Below are positions 61,252 through 64,000 of a stretch of 64,000 nucleotides of DNA, one piece after another. The stretch is from contig JAWXCK010000253.1 in NCBI GenBank assembly GCA_034408855.1, positions 37,699-101,698 on the forward strand. The letters are read 5' to 3'. The notes beneath the pieces are model-generated. The model was not told the origin of the DNA and ran no database searches. It saw nothing but the letters and a program-made list of their open reading frames with translations. Source of the DNA: JAIYDQ01 sp034408855 (lineage in GTDB: Bacteria > Planctomycetota > Planctomycetia > Pirellulales > Pirellulaceae). Position numbers and translations under genes: made by a program. How positions within the stretch are numbered: position 1 is the stretch's first letter; each line of letters starts with the position of its first letter.

Positions 61252-63729
61252 TCACCTGGTCTCCAGTCTCCCAAATTTCTCCGGCACGTGCCACCCGGCT
61301 CTGGTCGTGGAAAAGGCTTGCAGCTCGGGCTTTTTAAAGTCGAGGACGCGGAGGCGGCCGACGTTGAAATACCAGGGCTCCTGCGCGGTGGGCTTTGAGC
61401 CCGAGATGCGATGATTCGGATCGGACTGCGCTTCGAGTGCGCCGACCACGGGAATGCGTATCCAGACACGCCAAGAATCGCTGCCACGTTCGGTTTTGAC
61501 TTCAGCACGGGATTGCCATTTCCCGGCGGGATTGCCTTCGGCGATTACGCCGTCGGGATTGATCTCGATGTGGTAGTAGGAGTGCATTGGCGTTTCGAGG
61601 GAGATGACCACGTTGTCGCCGTTGTGGACCTCAGGGCTGACGTTCAGCCGCTTCATCTCGGGTTCCTGGCAGACGATGTCGAAGAGAATTGCGTTGTTGT
61701 CCCATCCGGCGCGGAACGTGGTTTCAACAGGCGGAGCTTCGAGCGTCATGTTGTCTTTCAAGGTGTAGGCGGTCGCCATGGTGAGATCGGTGCCGGCGAT
61801 GGCCACGGGCGCTTTCGCGCGTGCCTCCGCCAGCACCTTTTCCTTCTCGCGATACGTGGCGATCAGTTCATCCTTGGGCTGAAGCTCCGAGATCATGAGA
61901 GCAATGCGTTTGCCATAGACCGTGTTGCCCGCGATTTGCTGTGCTGTGTCGAGCAACTCGCGGAAGCGCAGGTTCGTCGCGAGCGGGACGTTGGCCGGGC
62001 TGCCTTTGCCACGGCCGCGGCTTTGGTCTTTGTGAGCCAGATTGAGTTCGGCGAAAGTGATCGCCTCCTTCATCGCCTTGGCGGCGGGGCCGTAATAGAG
62101 TGCGCAGTAGTCATCGAGCACGGCGTCAACGTCCTGATCGGCGTCCCAGAGGAAACGGGACTCCACATAGAGCGTGATGTGTTCGAGCCCCGGCGCTCGC
62201 CACTTTCCGCCTTCCTGGCTTTGCTCGCCATTGTCACCAAGGGAAATTCCTTTGAGTGCCTTGAGATCCTTCGCGACCGATCTTGGGTGAAGCACGGGAT
62301 AGGCGATGGGCGCGCCCTGGCCCCAGATGTGGTAGCGGTTGTTTTCGAGACGCAGGATATTTCCCGGGGCGATCTTACTCTGCCACTTCTGCACGCGAGC
62401 CCAATAAGCCGTCCAATGCTCCGCATCCTCCATCATCGGACGGCCCGCGTTCGCGATCCACACGGCCAGATTCGGGCTGAACTTTTCGATCGTGTCCGGC
62501 GCTTCGATGTAGCTCGTGTAGGCGCCACAAGTGATGCGATTGTCGGGATACTTTTTGTAAACCTCCCGCGCCACGCGATCGGCGAACCCCCACACAAGTT
62601 CCGATGCCGATTTCCCTGAGCAATTCTCGCACTGGCAGAGCTGCAGGCCGTCCACAGGCCAGATATCAACGCTGGGAAAGTGGAAGGTGTCGTAGAGGTA
62701 GCTGATGTATTTGACCGTCTCCTTGATCAAGCCTTCCGAGGTGAAACAGGGCGCGGCGTCCTTGCCGCTCGCACGCTTTTCGGTGTCACGTTTGCCGTTG
62801 AGAATCGCAAAATAATCCGGGTGCGCCTTCTGTATGGCCTCGTGATTATACACGTTGTTGAGCCCGTGCGGTCCGCGCAGCGGCCCGAGCAACTCGTAGC
62901 CCGAGTTCATGCCGAGGCGTCGCGCCCAGATTATGTCGTCGAAGCCGAAACTGGCGTAGTTGTTCCATTGCCACATGCGGAGCGGAAAATCGGGTTTCAC
63001 CGTTTCGTTAAATGGCCCGACGGAGATTGTCGCCATCTTGGGGACGACCTCGCCGAGATCGCCCGCCATGAACCAGCGCACGCCGAGGCCGCGCAGCAGA
63101 CCATACACGGCGTTGAGAGAGCCGCCCTCGTCCTGGTTCCAGAAGCCTGGTTTCACTCCCCCTTTCGGGTTCCAAAGCATGGCAAAATCCGCATCGTAGT
63201 AAGTGCTCATGACGGCGTTGAAATCCGCCGGGTTCCAGAACCCCTTGAAGCCGGAGGCGAACGGAAACCCCCACGCCGCGTCCGTTTTACCTTCTGTGAA
63301 CTTTTCCCATTCCGCCGCCGCTTTAGGTGACTCGTTGCGTTTCTTCGGCCACGGCATCGTCGAGGGATCAAAATCAAAGTCCAGGCCGATTAACACCAGC
63401 CAATCCGCGCCGGAAACCATACGGTAAGCACCATCGCGCAACCCGTCCGTCTTCACCCCCAAGCGATCCGTCTCCGCACTCCGACCCACGTGGATTTTGA
63501 CCGTCTTTGCCGCAGTCGGTGCCGTCACGATCGGTAGACGCGCGCCGCTCATCTGCTCAACGAAATGTTGCAGCTCCAGCGCCGCCAACGTCACCATGCG
63601 CGGGCGTTCCTTGCCGATGATGATCTCCGCACGCGGCTGGCCGCCGTCCACAATGATGGTGTCAGCAGAGTGCGCAGGAACGGCAATGATACAGAGGCTG
63701 CAGAGGAGACTGAGAAGGATGTATTTCAT
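61252..63729 (-). CDS. DUF4838 family glycosidase-like protein
   Basis: 825 residues. Signal peptide ending AHSAD. GH67-like N-terminal domain (RAEIIIGKERPRMVTLAALE, HFVEQMSGARLPIV). The large DUF4838 catalytic-like core includes RWFMAGDLGEVVP, WQWNNYASFGFDD, FHFPSVDIWPVDGLQLCQCE with Cys pair CQCENC, and CALYYGPAAKAMKE. Residues about 640-815 form a CBM9-like carbohydrate-binding domain (NNAILFDIVCQEPEM). Such proteins are abundant in Lentisphaerae, Verrucomicrobia and planctomycetes that eat polysaccharides; activity is not firmly known. GC-rich, like the sulfatase 56612-58099. Confidence 0.88.
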   Translation of the reverse strand: MKYILLSLLCSLCIIAVPAHSADTIIVDGGQPRAEIIIGKERPRMVTLAALELQHFVEQMSGARLPIVTAPTAAKTVKIHVGRSAETDRLGVKTDGLRDGAYRMVSGADWLVLIGLDFDFDPSTMPWPKKRNESPKAAAEWEKFTEGKTDAAWGFPFASGFKGFWNPADFNAVMSTYYDADFAMLWNPKGGVKPGFWNQDEGGSLNAVYGLLRGLGVRWFMAGDLGEVVPKMATISVGPFNETVKPDFPLRMWQWNNYASFGFDDIIWARRLGMNSGYELLGPLRGPHGLNNVYNHEAIQKAHPDYFAILNGKRDTEKRASGKDAAPCFTSEGLIKETVKYISYLYDTFHFPSVDIWPVDGLQLCQCENCSGKSASELVWGFADRVAREVYKKYPDNRITCGAYTSYIEAPDTIEKFSPNLAVWIANAGRPMMEDAEHWTAYWARVQKWQSKIAPGNILRLENNRYHIWGQGAPIAYPVLHPRSVAKDLKALKGISLGDNGEQSQEGGKWRAPGLEHITLYVESRFLWDADQDVDAVLDDYCALYYGPAAKAMKEAITFAELNLAHKDQSRGRGKGSPANVPLATNLRFRELLDTAQQIAGNTVYGKRIALMISELQPKDELIATYREKEKVLAEARAKAPVAIAGTDLTMATAYTLKDNMTLEAPPVETTFRAGWDNNAILFDIVCQEPEMKRLNVSPEVHNGDNVVISLETPMHSYYHIEINPDGVIAEGNPAGKWQSRAEVKTERGSDSWRVWIRIPVVGALEAQSDPNHRISGSKPTAQEPWYFNVGRLRVLDFKKPELQAFSTTRAGWHVPEKFGRLETR

Positions 63730-63756
63730 AGTTGGTGATTTTTAATCCAAACGGGG

Positions 63757-64000
63757 TCATTGTCCACTTGGCAGCTTTGCGACTTCAATTCGAAGCAGCA
63801 CCTTGCTGCTCACATCGCGCCTGGCGCGGACATCGGCCTCCGTGAATGCCGCCATCAGCACCTCGCCATCAGGCGTCCGTTTGTGGTCGTAGATGATACG
63901 AATGATGCCGTCGCTGCCCTGCACGCCGTCGGGATAGGTCACGTCCTCGCGTTCATCGAACATGAAGCCGCCGAGCCAGGTCTTGCCATCGTCATCGGAA
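63757..64000 (-). CDS. sialidase/BNR-repeat-like protein, C-terminal end (cut by window)
   Basis: The 80 residues inside the window read SDDDGKTWLGGFMFDEREDV, TYPDGVQGSDGIIRIIYDH, GEVLMAAFTEADVRA. The SxDDGKTW Asp-box and YPDG..D motifs are typical of exo-alpha-sialidase/BNR-type proteins, which cleave terminal sugars. The start lies beyond position 64000. It lies 27 bp upstream of the DUF4838 gene on the same strand, so the two are probably in one operon. Confidence 0.75.
   Translation of the reverse strand, partial: SDDDGKTWLGGFMFDEREDVTYPDGVQGSDGIIRIIYDHKRTPDGEVLMAAFTEADVRARRDVSSKVLLRIEVAKLPSGQ

Overview
The window looks like a chromosomal piece of a planctomycete (Pirellulales-like). The support is: two DUF1559 proteins with type-IV-pilin-like N-termini, an SHD1-domain secreted protein, a DUF1580-like small protein, many secreted sulfatases, a PQQ-type beta-propeller family with Gly-rich inserts, a fused SecD-SecF, and lipid A genes (lpxD, lpxI). 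Moderate GC and long palindromic intergenic repeats fit too. This taxonomic call is inference from gene content only.

Layout. (1) 1-8 kb: two DUF1559 paralogs, rdgB and a SecDF fusion on the minus strand, separated by three copies of a nested palindromic repeat. (2) 8-15 kb: lpxD-lpxI-lipoprotein on the plus strand, an SMP-30 lactonase, a WecG/TagA glycosyltransferase and a sulfatase-fold protein without the catalytic motif. (3) 14.7-20.3 kb: a compact minus-strand operon that reads as a trans-4-hydroxyproline degradation pathway (DHDPS-family deaminase, DUF885 metallopeptidase-like protein, 4-hydroxyproline epimerase, D-hydroxyproline dehydrogenase-like FAD enzyme) ending with an ECF-type sigma factor. 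(4) 20.4-25 kb: an RNase HII-like protein, a sugar epimerase, a polysaccharide deacetylase-glycosyltransferase pair and tRNA-Arg(CCG).

(5) 25.0-43.0 kb is an integrated element at tRNA-Arg. A 19-bp piece of the tRNA (25018-25036) is repeated at 42937-42955 together with a vestigial tRNA 3' end. Next to the tRNA are a C-terminally truncated tyrosine recombinase, small HTH proteins and a winged-helix replication protein. Inside that replication gene lies what looks like a lambda-type origin: five palindromic iterons followed by four 11-bp direct repeats. The cargo is defence: a PD-(D/E)xK nuclease and a type I restriction system (hsdM, frameshifted hsdS, hsdR, YgjP-type metallopeptidase). Between hsdS and hsdR sit accessory genes (an unknown, a second unknown, DUF3800, GIY-YIG). 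The first two unknowns are each followed by a recurring copy of the hsdS 3' end, which looks like serial cassette accretion.

(6) 43.8-64 kb is a polysaccharide-degradation region: three intact sulfatases, a sialate O-acetylesterase-like SGNH protein, a polysaccharide lyase 14-like protein, a right-handed beta-helix protein, a DUF4838 protein and a sialidase-like end at the window edge. It is full of decayed pieces: sulfatase, acetyl-xylan esterase, PQQ propeller, M61 aminopeptidase and DUF4838 remnants. Several show internal deletions or head-to-head rearrangement. From about 56.6 kb the genes are visibly GC-richer, suggesting a different origin (Verrucomicrobia/Lentisphaerae-like, inferred).

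No rRNA genes, CRISPR array or complete insertion sequence was seen.
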